From JBBRDU01 sp038230335 (GTDB taxonomy: Bacteria > Verrucomicrobiota > Verrucomicrobiia > Chthoniobacterales > UBA10450), in contig JBBRNL010000004.1 of NCBI GenBank assembly GCA_038230335.1, positions 186,001 to 250,000 on the forward strand: DNA of 64,000 bases, in the 5' to 3' direction. Under the pieces are notes generated by a model that searched no databases, was not told the DNA's origin, and worked only from the letters and a program-made list of their open reading frames with translations. Each line of letters begins with the position of its first letter. The first letter of the stretch is position 1. Positions 8,936 through 18,680 of this stretch are shown here, piece by piece. Position numbers and translations under genes: made by a program.

Positions 8936-11350
8936 ATGACGAAATCCGACGATACAGTTCGCGAGACCGGCGATCCGGAGCTGGAGATCGCGCACGTCCT
9001 ATTCGTGGACATTGTCGGTTACTCCAAACGCCTGGTGAACGAGCAAACGGCGCTGGTAAAAAGGCTGAAGCGTCTTGTGCGCGAAACAGAACAATTTCGC
9101 AAAGCCGAACTGGCCGGCAAACTGATCACCATCCCAACCGGCGACGGGATGGCCCTCGTTTTTTTCACCGCACCGGACGCGCCGGTGCGCTGTGCGATTG
9201 AGCTGAGCGAGGCGGACAAGGAGGACCCAAAGATAGAGCTGCGCATGGGGATTCACAGTGGTCCGGTCGACCGCGTGGCCGACGTGAACGAGCGAACAAA
9301 CGTCGCCGGAGCTGGCATCAACACGGCCCAACGCGTGATGGACTGCGGGGATGCCGGGCACATTCTTCTTTCGCAGAGAATTGCCGAGGACCTGCGGCAT
9401 TACGGGAAGTGGCAGCCCCAATTACACTCGCTCGGCGAAATCGAAGTCAAGCACGGCCAGCGGATCGGAGTCGCAAATTTGTTCGCGGAGACTTACGGCA
9501 ATCCCAATATTCCGGAGAAGTTAAAACGGGCCCGGCGCGCCGAACATAAGCAAAGCGCGCGGAAAACCTTCATGCTGGCCGGTGTCGGCCTCTTGCTTCT
9601 CGGGCTTTTGCTCGGGGGCGCGTATTTTTTTCTTCTCCATCGCGCCGAACAAACGCTGCGCGCGCGCGAAGCTGAAATTCCGGCGAAAAGTGTGGCCGTA
9701 CTACCGTTTGAGAACCTCAGCGCGGACAAAGAGAACGCCTTTCTGGCCGGCGGCATCCAGGACGAGATCATCACGCAGCTTTCCAAGATTGGCGATCTCA
9801 AGGTTATTTCCCGCACTTCCACCCTGCAGTATGGAAGCAAACCGGAGAACATTCGCCAGATCGCGAAAGAGCTGGGCGTAACCACCATCCTCGAAGGCAC
9901 GGTGCAGAAAGTTCAAAACAAGATTCGCGTGCATGTGCAGTTGATCCGGGCGGCCATGGATTTACCAATTTGGACACCGGACCCCTACGATCGCGAACTG
10001 ATCGACCTCTTGAAGGTGCAGATTGAAATCGCGCGACAAGTTGCGACCACCCTGAGCGCGACGCTGACGGCGGCAGAGAAGGAGCGCCTCGACGAAAAAG
10101 TGACCAACAGTCCAGAGGCTTACGCACTCTATCTGAAGGGAACGGAAGTATTGCGCCGCCCAGCGATCGCGGTGGCATGGATGGAGGAAGGACAACGCTA
10201 TTTCGAAGGGGCCATCTCGCTCGATCCGCAGTTTGCGCTGGCCCACGCGCGGCTGGCCCAAATACACACCCGGATTGCGGTGCTCTATGACCCTTCGCCG
10301 ATGCACCGCGAACGTGGCCGAACAGAAGCGGAAGAGGCGCTGCGTCTGCAATCAAATTTAAGCGAAGGCCATCTCGCGCTCGGCCTTTACCATGGCCGCC
10401 TTACGCGTGACTACGGAACCGCGTTAAAGGAATACGAGCTGGCCAAAAAAGGCGCGCCTAACGACGTTTACATCCCCTATGGAGTCGCTTGGGTGGAGAT
10501 GAAACAGGGCAGGTTTCGCGAAGCCATCGCCGGTTGGGAGAAAGCGACCACGCTCGACCCCATGAACTGGAACATGTTCAATAATCTGGCCGACGCCTAC
10601 AGCGCGGTTGGCCGCGTGGGCGACGCCGAAAAAGCGAAGCGGCGATCGGCCGACCTGTTGCCGCCTCTCTCGCCGGAAAGATTTGGACAGGAACAGGGTT
10701 GGGCGTGGCTCTATTTTTATCTGACGGGCAGCTTCGAGAAACTGGATGACCTCATTACCCGATATGCCTCCGTCGAAGATCCCAATGCCTGGATCGCCAA
10801 TGTTCATTTTGATGTCCGCATGGCCCAGCGCAAGTATGCCGACGCGGAGAAGGCCATCTCGGAATCGCCCGCGAGCATCATCGAACTTTTCGCCGGACCA
10901 CGCGTCACAAAAAATTTCTATTTTGGTATCGCCGCGCTTGTCCAGGGCGATGCCGCGAAAGCACGACCTTTGCTAGAGTCCGAATTACAATTCGCCCGCA
11001 ACGAACTCCGGGAAGCGCCGGATAACGAGTCGCGCCACGCGCAACTGGGGATTATTCTCGCCTACCTCGGCCAAAAAGAAGAAGCGATCGCTGAAGGAAA
11101 ACGCGCGGTTGAACTCATGCCGTCAAGCAGGGACGCACTCGACGGCCCGTTGTTCATAATAAACCTGGCCGAAATTTACGGACGGGTCGGAGAAGCGGAC
11201 AAGGCGATGGATTTGCTTGAGCAGGTAGTCAGGACGCCCGCCGGACTCAACGTCGCGGACTTGAAGTTCTGGCACTGGGACCCTCTGCGGAATAACCCCC
11301 GGTTCTTGAAACTAGCCAACAGTCCGCCGCCGAAGATCGAATACCACTAA
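8936..11350 (+). CDS. Cyclase-homology/TolB-like/TPR membrane protein (module copy B)
   Basis: An 804-residue paralogue of the gene at 1451 with the same order of domains: cyclase homology domain (D25 in FVDIVGYS, D70 in TGDGMALVFF, N129 and R133 in INTAQR), one membrane helix near residues 215-237, TolB/FlgO-like domain (SVAVLPFENLSADKENAF) and C-terminal TPR repeats. As in copy A, the usual adenine-selecting Lys is replaced (I66). The start ATG lies 12 nt after the DUF885 stop, so the two genes may be cotranscribed. It is full length and shows no frame damage. Function as a nucleotide cyclase versus a signalling or assembly scaffold cannot be told from sequence. Confidence 0.86.
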   Translation: MTKSDDTVRETGDPELEIAHVLFVDIVGYSKRLVNEQTALVKRLKRLVRETEQFRKAELAGKLITIPTGDGMALVFFTAPDAPVRCAIELSEADKEDPKIELRMGIHSGPVDRVADVNERTNVAGAGINTAQRVMDCGDAGHILLSQRIAEDLRHYGKWQPQLHSLGEIEVKHGQRIGVANLFAETYGNPNIPEKLKRARRAEHKQSARKTFMLAGVGLLLLGLLLGGAYFFLLHRAEQTLRAREAEIPAKSVAVLPFENLSADKENAFLAGGIQDEIITQLSKIGDLKVISRTSTLQYGSKPENIRQIAKELGVTTILEGTVQKVQNKIRVHVQLIRAAMDLPIWTPDPYDRELIDLLKVQIEIARQVATTLSATLTAAEKERLDEKVTNSPEAYALYLKGTEVLRRPAIAVAWMEEGQRYFEGAISLDPQFALAHARLAQIHTRIAVLYDPSPMHRERGRTEAEEALRLQSNLSEGHLALGLYHGRLTRDYGTALKEYELAKKGAPNDVYIPYGVAWVEMKQGRFREAIAGWEKATTLDPMNWNMFNNLADAYSAVGRVGDAEKAKRRSADLLPPLSPERFGQEQGWAWLYFYLTGSFEKLDDLITRYASVEDPNAWIANVHFDVRMAQRKYADAEKAISESPASIIELFAGPRVTKNFYFGIAALVQGDAAKARPLLESELQFARNELREAPDNESRHAQLGIILAYLGQKEEAIAEGKRAVELMPSSRDALDGPLFIINLAEIYGRVGEADKAMDLLEQVVRTPAGLNVADLKFWHWDPLRNNPRFLKLANSPPPKIEYH

Positions 11351-11415
11351 GCGAGCTGGTGAGTCGCGCACGACAATAACCGCATTCGCACCCGACTGAT
11401 TAGCTTGCGGCGTTT

Positions 11416-14400
11416 GTGTCGGATCAAGTAGCATATGCGCTCGTTACGAGTTCCATCCGGGCAGCACTTCTAATCCAACGTGGCCTTCGATGCTGCGCCT
11501 GGGCAGCCTTCTGGGCGGGCTGCTCATTTGCGCTTCGCGCCCAAGAGGTGCCACCAGTCAACGCCAACGGCATGGTCGAAGCCGAACGCGTCATTGTTAC
11601 CGGATCCAATATTCCAACGGCGGCAGAGGTCGGGCCCAACCCGGTGGATAGCTACCGGCGCGATGATATCACACGGCTGGGCGTGCGAACGCCAACCGAT
11701 TTCATTCAAAAATTGCCGGCAGCGTTCGGCGCGGATCCAATGAAGGCACGACCTCCACCTCCGAAGGAAGCGCCGCCATCAGCCTGCGCGGGATTGATCC
11801 GAAGGAGACGCTTGTCCTGCAGGATGGCCGGCGCCTGGCGACCGGCGGGGCCTACGGTTTGGCGGTGGATTTCAATCTCTTCCCCATCGGACTGATCGAT
11901 CATATCGACATTTTGAAAGATGGCGCTTCCCCGGTCTATGGCACCGATGCCGTGGCCGGCGTGGTTAACGTTTTTCTCATCCACAAATTTCGCGGCGTTG
12001 AACTTTACGCCAGTTACGGCAATACCAATCTCGGTTCGGCTAACGACATGAGCCAGGAGATCGGATACGTCCTGGCCGGCACCGGCGACGATAAAACCAA
12101 CCTCGTCGTTTTCTCCGAATATTTTAACCAGGCGGGGATCTTCTCGCGCGATCTGGATATTTCGCGCACACTCGATTACCGCCCTTTTGGCGGAGCCGAC
12201 TCGCGCAGCGGAAATTATGCGGGCCGGGTCGGCAATTTCGTTTATCAACGCTCGCTCAACGGCGGCGCGCGCACTCCCACGCCTCATTCCGCCGCGAATG
12301 TTGCGACCAATCCCGAGTACATCGCGCAGTTCACTCCCGTCATTGCGCCGAGCGATCGCCAGTATTTCTATGGATCAGCCGATCACACCATTTGTGATAA
12401 GTATCTCGTGGCCTTTGTCGACTTCGAGCACAGCCGCCGCTTCTGGCATGGCGGGGTCGCGCCTCGCCCGGTGCAAGGCGATATCTGGACCGACTCGACC
12501 CATCCCTTTGGGATCAGCGACGGCGGCTTTAGCGTCCCAATCCAGAATGCGTTTAATCCGTTTACCGTGCCGGATTACATTTCGCCTGGTGGCACTGATC
12601 CGAACGCGCCGGCGACGCAGGTGAGCGCGGCGCCGCCGGGTACCGGTTTCACGACCGGCGTGCGCTACCGCTTTCTGGAAGGCGGGCTTGGCCAGCCGAA
12701 AGTCACCGCCAGTACTAATATAGCCACGGCCGGACTGCACGGGAATCTTGGTCTTTTCGGTGATTACTTCAAAACCTGGAATTGGGAGAGCGCCTTTCGT
12801 TGGAATGAAGATGCGCATATCGAAAAGATCGACGGATTGATTAATAATTATGCGCTGCGAACGGCGTTGCTCGATTCGAATCCGGCGACCGCGTTCGATC
12901 CGTTTGGCTTGAATCAAAACCGCCCGGACATCATCCGAAAGCTCATCATCTCCACGCAGGAGTACTTTGACACCACCCTGCTCACTCAGGACCTCACTCT
13001 GAATGGCGATCTTTTCAACCTTCCGGCCGGGCCGGTCTCATTCGCGATGGGCGGGCAATACTTGAAGAATCACATCACCGATCAGCCCGATGCTCTGACC
13101 GCCGCCGGTCAGGTCGGCGGTTTTAGCACCTTCAGCTTGGTGAAAGGAACGCGGGACAACTGGTCGGCCTTTTGGGAGGTACGGCTTCCGGTCACGAGCC
13201 CCACATGGAATGTTGCCGGACTGCACAGCCTCGAACTCGATTACGCCGAGCGATTCGAAGACTACAGTGATTTCGGCCAGACCGAACGGCCGAAATTTTC
13301 TATTCGTTGGCAACCGTTTGGCGGTTCGCCCGTGCCGCTGACCTTGCGCGCTTCCTATATAGAAGCGTTTCATGCTCCGAGCCTGGTCGACCTGTTTGCC
13401 GGCCATTCCAACGGATTTCCGCCCATCGACGACCCCGTGACCGGAAAGTTCATTCGCGGAGTGCCGGCAGACTTCTTGGGCAATCCGAATCTGCAACCGG
13501 AGATCGCCTACGAGTACACCTGCGGCGGTGTTCTGACCCCGGCCGCATGGTGGGATGGATTCCGCGGCCTGACGCTAACGGTCGATTACGGGCACATCGA
13601 CCTCCGCGGATTCACGACCCAGCTCGATCCTCAGTTCATTGTCGATAACGAGGAGAAGTTTCCCGGCCTCGTCACCCGCAATCCGGTGACGCAACAGATC
13701 GAGCACATCACCGTTCAAACACGCAACCTTGGCGGCATGATCCAGTCGTATATCGATTACGAAGCGGTCGAGCAATTCGAAACGCAATGGTTAGGCCACG
13801 GCGACTGGGGGACCTTCACCGCCACGTTCAGTGGCACTTACCTGATGGACGTCGATATCCGTTTTTTACCGGATGATCCCCTGCAATCGGTGGTCGGAAA
13901 ATTCGGAGGCGGCTTTCAGGGAACCACGGGGGGCGGCTCTTTCACCCACAATCGTTGTTACGCCAGCCTTTTCTACGATGGCTCGGCCAACAGCTGGCTG
14001 CATGGCCTCGATACAGGAATTACCATTCATTACATCGGACAATATTGGGACAACAAGTTTTTCACTTTCTACTCGAACAAGCCGCGCGACCCGACCGATC
14101 CGGAATCGCGCCCCGTCGGGGTGAGTGATCGCAAGGTTCGGGAATGGACCACGGTCGATCTGATCTTGAATTACACGTTCGAATCACCGGCCCGCACGTT
14201 GCCTAACGACGTTCCTGGGCAGGCCAAGGAGGGCGGAGCGGGCGGAAAGGAAGGGAAGGCGACTTCGACCGCGGCATATAATCCATGCGGCTGGCAGGCC
14301 TGCCTGAACAACACCACACTCACTATCGGGGTGAACAACGCCTTTGACCTCGCGCCCCCCTTCGTCGCCGCGGCCGTGCAGGCGACCGGTGCGGCGGAGA

Positions 14401-14471
14401 ACGGTTTCGACGAAGCCACGGCCAATGCCAAAGGGCGCTTCTGCTACATTGCCATAAAAAAGCGTTTCTAA
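11416..14471 (+). CDS. TonB-dependent receptor, single-base frameshift (module copy B)
   Basis: Outer-membrane receptor paralogous to the one at 4090. The frame starting at 11416 (GTG) carries RVIVTGSNIPTAAEVGPNPV; the frame ending at 14471 carries the rest of the plug (ISLRGIDPKETLVLQDGRR, LKDGASPVYGTDAVAGVVNV) and the whole barrel to a terminal KKRF. The switch is near 11738-11741: restoring one A gives ADPNEGTTSTSEGSAA without a break. The signal sequence is weak and the start is uncertain. A barrel hairpin with DLFNLPAGPVSFAMGGQY is typical of the family. It follows copy B of the cyclase by 65 nt and precedes the DUF885 remnant, mirroring module copy A. Confidence 0.8.
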
Positions 14472-14501
14472 CGTGATACGACCGCTGGAACAAGGAGCGC
14501 G

Positions 14502-15071
14502 CCCGATCCGCGCCCGCTCACCTCGCATGAGGGAATCCTATGGCATCATTTTCCGACTTTGCCTGTCCGGGAAACACAGGACCCGATCCGCCAACATTAA
14601 TATGACTTCGGAGCCAACGGAGGCATCGGGTTTTACGCAGAAAAGATGATGCTGCAGGCAGGTCTGTTCGACGACAGCCCGCATATGCGCGAGATCATTT
14701 ACAACTTCATGCGTCTGCGCGCCCTGCGCGTGGAAGTGGACGTGAAGCTGGCCCTCGGGCAATTCACTCTCGAGCAAGCGGCCAAATACCTGGAGCAAAA
14801 GGTTCCGATGGATCCGGGCACAGCGCGACAGGAAGCGATCGCCTTCTGGACCGGACCCGGCCAAGCCATCACGTATCAAATCGGAAAGCTTCAAATCGCA
14901 AAACTTCTGGCCGAGGCGCGCATGCGCGATGGCGACAAATTCGACCTGCGAGCCTTTCACGACTTCGTTTGGAAAAACGGTAATGTCCCGATTGCCCTGC
15001 AACGTTGGGAATTTCTTGGCGTCGATGACGACGTGCCAAAGCTAAGCAAACCTGTGCCTGGCGCCTTGTAG
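14502..15071 (+). pseudogene. Decayed C-terminal remnant of a DUF885 peptidase-like gene (module copy B)
   Basis: Homologous to the last third of the DUF885 gene at 7226-8923, in the same position relative to the receptor. Recognisable homology starts about 30 nt after the receptor stop with PDPRPLTSHEGI. The metal site is damaged: HEGIPGH has become HEGILWH. An in-frame TAA at 14598-14600 stands where copy A has a Tyr codon. After it the frame stays open to 15071 (GGIGFYAEKMMLQAGLFDD and onward). About 390 N-terminal codons are missing. An internal ATG at 14646 could make a 141-residue fragment, but it would lack the catalytic motif. Confidence 0.85.
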
Positions 15072-15177
15072 ATCGCAGTCGCTACCCGGGCCACGCCCCG
15101 AGGGCGGTTCGGTAGACCTGCTTGAGGTAGAGGCATGGACCTCAATCGCCTCATTCGGTCGACGCGACACTCGGTTT

Positions 15178-17190
15178 TTAGCAGCCGACGACCGCCTGAA
15201 TGAGGGAGGCCGCGTTGATCAATTGAGTCGCCTGCGCGGGCGTTATTTTCTTTGTTTTCTGGGCTTTTTGCGCCGCTTCAATGAACTTGCTCAGCTCGTC
15301 ACACGGGGTCGTGGACTGCGCCAGTTCACTTAAGAGTTCGTTCAATTCCGTCGTTAGCGATTGCTTCAATTTACTCTTAATGGGAAGCCCGCCGATCACT
15401 CCGATCAGATCGTTGGCCTGCTCCTGCGCTCCCTTCACGTGGATGTTAAAGTTGCAGGAAGCGACATTACCCGCCCCGTCTTTCGCCGTGCAAGTGACGC
15501 TCGAGTCGCCTATCGGAAACGTGCTGCCCGAGGCCGGCACACTAACAAGGCTCGCGACGGAGCAGTTATCCGATGCCGTTGGAGCGAATGCGACGACCGT
15601 GCCGGCCGGACTGGTGGCGTTCACCACTTTCGACGCTGGACAATTGACAATCGGATTTTGTTTGTCCTGAACAGTCACCGTGAAAGTGCAGGGCACCGAC
15701 TGGCCCTCCGGACTTTGCGCGTAAGAGCTGACGACCGTTGAACCAACCGGAAAAAGAGCGCCCGAGGCCGGAGAAGAAATCGATATCCCGTTATTACAAG
15801 GAGCGTCCACCACCGGAGTGAACGTGACCACAGCCCCGCACTGATTTGGATCGTTAGGCACTGTAATATCAGCCGGGCATTTAATCGAGGGAAGTAATTG
15901 GAAATTGCGCGTTAAAGCAAAGTTCTTGGTTTCGCCTGAGTCAATCGCTTGATCAATGGTCACGTGGTATTCGCGGGAGTTACTGGAATCAGGGCCCAGC
16001 CAGCGCGCGCTGCTAACTTTCACATCCACCGGTTTCCAGCCTGGCGCGTTCCCGCCGCCCAAGTTCTGAATGGTGATCGATTGCAATTCACCCAGATTTG
16101 CCGAGGGAATGGTCACCCAGTCGAACCGGCCATCCTCAAAGCGGTGCGAGTCGTAAAGCAGCGGAATAATGTACCCTGCGTTGACCCGGATGGTGGCGCT
16201 ACCCCGGCATCCGGTCAGGGTAAAAATGAAATCCGCGTCGGTGCCGGAATTATTATCGTTACTCGTCTGGAATTCCAGACCGTAAGCCTCGTTTAAAGGT
16301 TGGAAAGGATTGTCCGACGGCACTCCCAAACGGATTTCGGGATGAGAGGCGACAACCCCAAGCACTTCCAGCTGGCTCCCATCCGTCGGGATAATGCCGT
16401 CCGTGCCGCCGTCAATGAACGAATGTTCCGAGTCCTCCTCGCTCAGCGTGTAAACGTAGGTCACGATCCTCGGGTAGCCAATGCTGGCCCGGAGAAAGGC
16501 CGCCTTATCCATGGCTCTGGGTAAATTGGGCCCCTGGGTGGCGGTGCCATCACCGTAGCCGATGTTTCCGCTGAAATTCCGGGCGAAGAAAAAATTGAGA
16601 ATGTCGGCCGCGTCGTTTTCGGCATCCACCTGCGCCGCCTCACGCTCTCCGAGCTGAGTCAAAATGTTATCAAAAAGAGCGCCATCGCTTCGTGTGGCCA
16701 CGCTAATGATGACATTAATGTTTACACCGCCGTAGTTAAGATGCTGGCGAATGGTGTCGAGAATTTCCGGGCCGCGGGCTGCGGAGGCCGCCGGAGTTTT
16801 AGTGTCAAAGACAATCAACGAGAGTTTGGAGTTTGGCAGGAGGGCCTTGGCGTGCACATACTCGCACCAGTCGGCCAGATGCAGATCGGTGCATTTGCCG
16901 TCGCGATTCGGAAAATCCGAGTCCCAGTCCACCAGAATCTCCTGACCGCCGCAGCTCGCTGTCGTAATGTCCGGCTCAAGCGCGTTGCAGCCGTTGTTCA
17001 AGGCGTTGTCGATTTCCGTCGTCGAGTTTGGGTTATGCGCGAACACGTAAAAAGGCCGGGGCGCAGCGCCGTTCAGGATCGTGTTGCCGGCCCTGGCTTG
17101 AGGGAAGCAAATTACTGTAGTGAGGAAGAACGTGAGCAGGAGCGGAGCGCTCCTGGACCGGCGAAGAATTTTTGTTCGGAGGGGTTTCAT
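15178..17190 (-). CDS. Secreted SMaseD/GDPD-like protein with PLAT-like and two HYR domains
   Basis: A 670-residue protein with a signal peptide (residues about 1-34). Residues about 45-290 resemble the sphingomyelinase D/phospholipase D toxin family of the GDPD superfamily: H52, E72 and D74 (ALEPDI), and D129 and K131 (LIVFDTKTP) line up with H12, E32, D34, D91 and K93 of the spider enzymes with near-constant spacing. The second catalytic His (H47 there) is not conserved; the region reads ILVDWDSD. The pocket Trp and Asp of YYWTVD are also changed. Residues about 310-430 look like a PLAT/LH2 beta-sandwich (SGTDADFIFTLTG, RFEDGRFDWVTI). Two HYR domains follow (CPADITVPND, CPASKVVNAT), then a helical tail. 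The fold assignment is from motif spacing; activity is uncertain. It lies immediately downstream of rplK on the same strand. Confidence 0.65.
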   Translation of the reverse strand: MKPLRTKILRRSRSAPLLLTFFLTTVICFPQARAGNTILNGAAPRPFYVFAHNPNSTTEIDNALNNGCNALEPDITTASCGGQEILVDWDSDFPNRDGKCTDLHLADWCEYVHAKALLPNSKLSLIVFDTKTPAASAARGPEILDTIRQHLNYGGVNINVIISVATRSDGALFDNILTQLGEREAAQVDAENDAADILNFFFARNFSGNIGYGDGTATQGPNLPRAMDKAAFLRASIGYPRIVTYVYTLSEEDSEHSFIDGGTDGIIPTDGSQLEVLGVVASHPEIRLGVPSDNPFQPLNEAYGLEFQTSNDNNSGTDADFIFTLTGCRGSATIRVNAGYIIPLLYDSHRFEDGRFDWVTIPSANLGELQSITIQNLGGGNAPGWKPVDVKVSSARWLGPDSSNSREYHVTIDQAIDSGETKNFALTRNFQLLPSIKCPADITVPNDPNQCGAVVTFTPVVDAPCNNGISISSPASGALFPVGSTVVSSYAQSPEGQSVPCTFTVTVQDKQNPIVNCPASKVVNATSPAGTVVAFAPTASDNCSVASLVSVPASGSTFPIGDSSVTCTAKDGAGNVASCNFNIHVKGAQEQANDLIGVIGGLPIKSKLKQSLTTELNELLSELAQSTTPCDELSKFIEAAQKAQKTKKITPAQATQLINAASLIQAVVGC

Positions 17191-17350
17191 CGTTAACGGG
17201 CAGACTGAATTCCAGCCCTGAACAAGGCAAGAGAATACGTCCGTCTAACGAGGGTGACCGGGCGCTCCGCCCCGGATCTTGCTCTGTCGCGGTGAAGAAT
17301 AGAGTGAGGCGGCTGGCCCACGCGGCCCTAGATCGCCAGTGCAGAAGCGA

Positions 17351-17776
17351 TCAGTCGACGATTTCGAGACCCATTTGACGGGCCGTGCCGGCGATGATTC
17401 GGAAAGCAGCCTCGGGGTTGCGCGCGTTCAGATCTTTGCCCTTGGTCTTGACGATTTCCATGACTTGTTTGCGCGTCACTTTACCGACCTTGGTCTTGTT
17501 AGGCTCTTTCGAACCGGCCGCAATATTGGCCGCCTTTTTCAGCAGGATGGCAGCGGGCGGACTCTTCGTGATGAAGGTAAAGGATTTGTCCTTAAACACG
17601 GTGATGACCACCGGCAGGATGTCGCCTGCCTGTTTCTGGGTGGTGGCATTAAATTCCTTGCAGAACGCCATGATGTTGACGCCGCGCGGTCCGAGCGCGG
17701 TTCCAACAGGCGGGGCCGGATTGGCCTGCCCCGCAGGGATCTGCAATTTGATGTGAGCTATGATTTCCTTGGCCAT
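17351..17776 (-). CDS. rplK: 50S ribosomal protein L11
   Basis: Ribosomal protein L11, which binds 23S rRNA in the GTPase-associated centre. At 141 residues it has the usual length. Diagnostic segments are KLQIPAGQANPAPPVGTALG at the N-terminus and the C-terminal rRNA-binding part with AFRIIAGTARQMGLEI. It follows secE and nusG in the usual order, separated from nusG by an 88-nt AT-rich spacer. Unusually, rplA does not follow; the next gene downstream is the secreted SMaseD-like protein. Confidence 0.98.
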   Translation of the reverse strand: MAKEIIAHIKLQIPAGQANPAPPVGTALGPRGVNIMAFCKEFNATTQKQAGDILPVVITVFKDKSFTFITKSPPAAILLKKAANIAAGSKEPNKTKVGKVTRKQVMEIVKTKGKDLNARNPEAAFRIIAGTARQMGLEIVD

Positions 17777-17864
17777 TTTTAAAAAGTGTTAAGTGTACAG
17801 TGTTAAGTTTTAAGTTACTTGGGGCATGCGAGCAGATGTCTTGCTTAAGACTTAATACTTAAAA
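17777..17864. other. AT-rich repetitive spacer between nusG and rplK
   Basis: Eighty-eight bases, clearly richer in A and T than the surroundings, with repeated TTAAGT/ACTTAA words (for example AGTGTTAAGT at two places and CTTAAGACTTAATACTTAA). No hairpin followed by a T run was seen. It may hold a promoter for rplK or be a decayed short repeat; neither is shown. Confidence 0.4.
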
Positions 17865-18434
17865 CTATCCTCTTTCTACCTGCCAGTATTCGAGTTCCAC
17901 CGGCGTAGCCCGTCCGAAAATGGTGACCGAGACACGCAGCTTGCCGCGTTCGGGATCGATCTCTTCGACAATACCATTCTGGTTTTGGAACGGGCCGTCC
18001 GCCACCTTGACCGTCTCGCCGACTTCGAAGCTGACCTTCGGCTTCACCTTCTCTTCACGCTCTTTCATTTGCGCGAGCATGTTGTCGACTTCGGACTGGC
18101 GCATCGGGATCGGTTTATCCTTGGTCCCGGCAAAACCGATCACGCCCGGGGTGTCCCGCACAAAATACCAGGTGCGGCCGACCAGTTGATTATTCTCATC
18201 GAGCAAATGCATGTTCGCGATGAGGTAGCCGGGAAAAAACTTGCGGGTCGTCTCGCTTTTCTTGCCCTTCTTAATCTCAGAAACGCGTTCCGTCGGGACG
18301 AGTACCTCATAAACGAGGTCGCTCATCTCTTCCGTCTTGACCCGCTTAAGGATGTTATCCCGCACCTTGTTTTCCTGCCCGGAAAGCACGTGGACGACAA
18401 ACCATTGATCTTTACCTGCGAGTGCTTGTGCCAT
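17865..18434 (-). CDS. nusG: Transcription termination/antitermination protein NusG
   Basis: NusG couples RNA polymerase to Rho or to the ribosome. The 189-residue protein has the N-terminal NGN domain (WFVVHVLSGQENKVRDNI, FPGYLI, WYFVRDTPGVIGF) and a C-terminal KOW domain (FEVGETVKVADGPFQNQNG). Its ATG comes 3 nt after the secE stop, so secE and nusG are almost certainly translated from one message. Confidence 0.98.
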   Translation of the reverse strand: MAQALAGKDQWFVVHVLSGQENKVRDNILKRVKTEEMSDLVYEVLVPTERVSEIKKGKKSETTRKFFPGYLIANMHLLDENNQLVGRTWYFVRDTPGVIGFAGTKDKPIPMRQSEVDNMLAQMKEREEKVKPKVSFEVGETVKVADGPFQNQNGIVEEIDPERGKLRVSVTIFGRATPVELEYWQVERG

Positions 18435-18437
18435 GGG

Positions 18438-18656
18438 TCAGTGCAGTTTCGTGAAATAATGGACCACGTTGACCAGAATAAAATCGAACAAGGCGACATA
18501 ACCGCCCAGCAAAAGCATGGCGATGATGACGACGAGGGTTGAGTCCGTCAGTTCCTTGTAGCGGCGAAAACCTTTTTCTTTCGGTTCCCACGGCCACGAA
18601 GCTTTCTGCAGCTCAACTTTGACTTCGCTGAAGAAGTTTCTTGTTCTGGCAATCAT
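18438..18656 (-). CDS. secE: Preprotein translocase subunit SecE
   Basis: Small membrane subunit of the SecYEG translocon, 72 residues, the short single-helix form. The amphipathic part (FFSEVKVELQKASWPWEPKE) precedes one transmembrane helix (LVVIIAMLLLGGYVALFDFI). Its place between tRNA-Trp and nusG is the standard bacterial arrangement. Confidence 0.95.
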   Translation of the reverse strand: MIARTRNFFSEVKVELQKASWPWEPKEKGFRRYKELTDSTLVVIIAMLLLGGYVALFDFILVNVVHYFTKLH

Positions 18657-18680
18657 GTTTCCTTGTAACGATTTCGGTCC

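Noticed and set aside
17240..17256. GTCTAACGAG near rplK, and GTCTAACAA at 4004, resembling attC right ends
   Set aside because: No partner core, no internal pairing, and no cassette-like gene; a 7-base degenerate core occurs often by chance.
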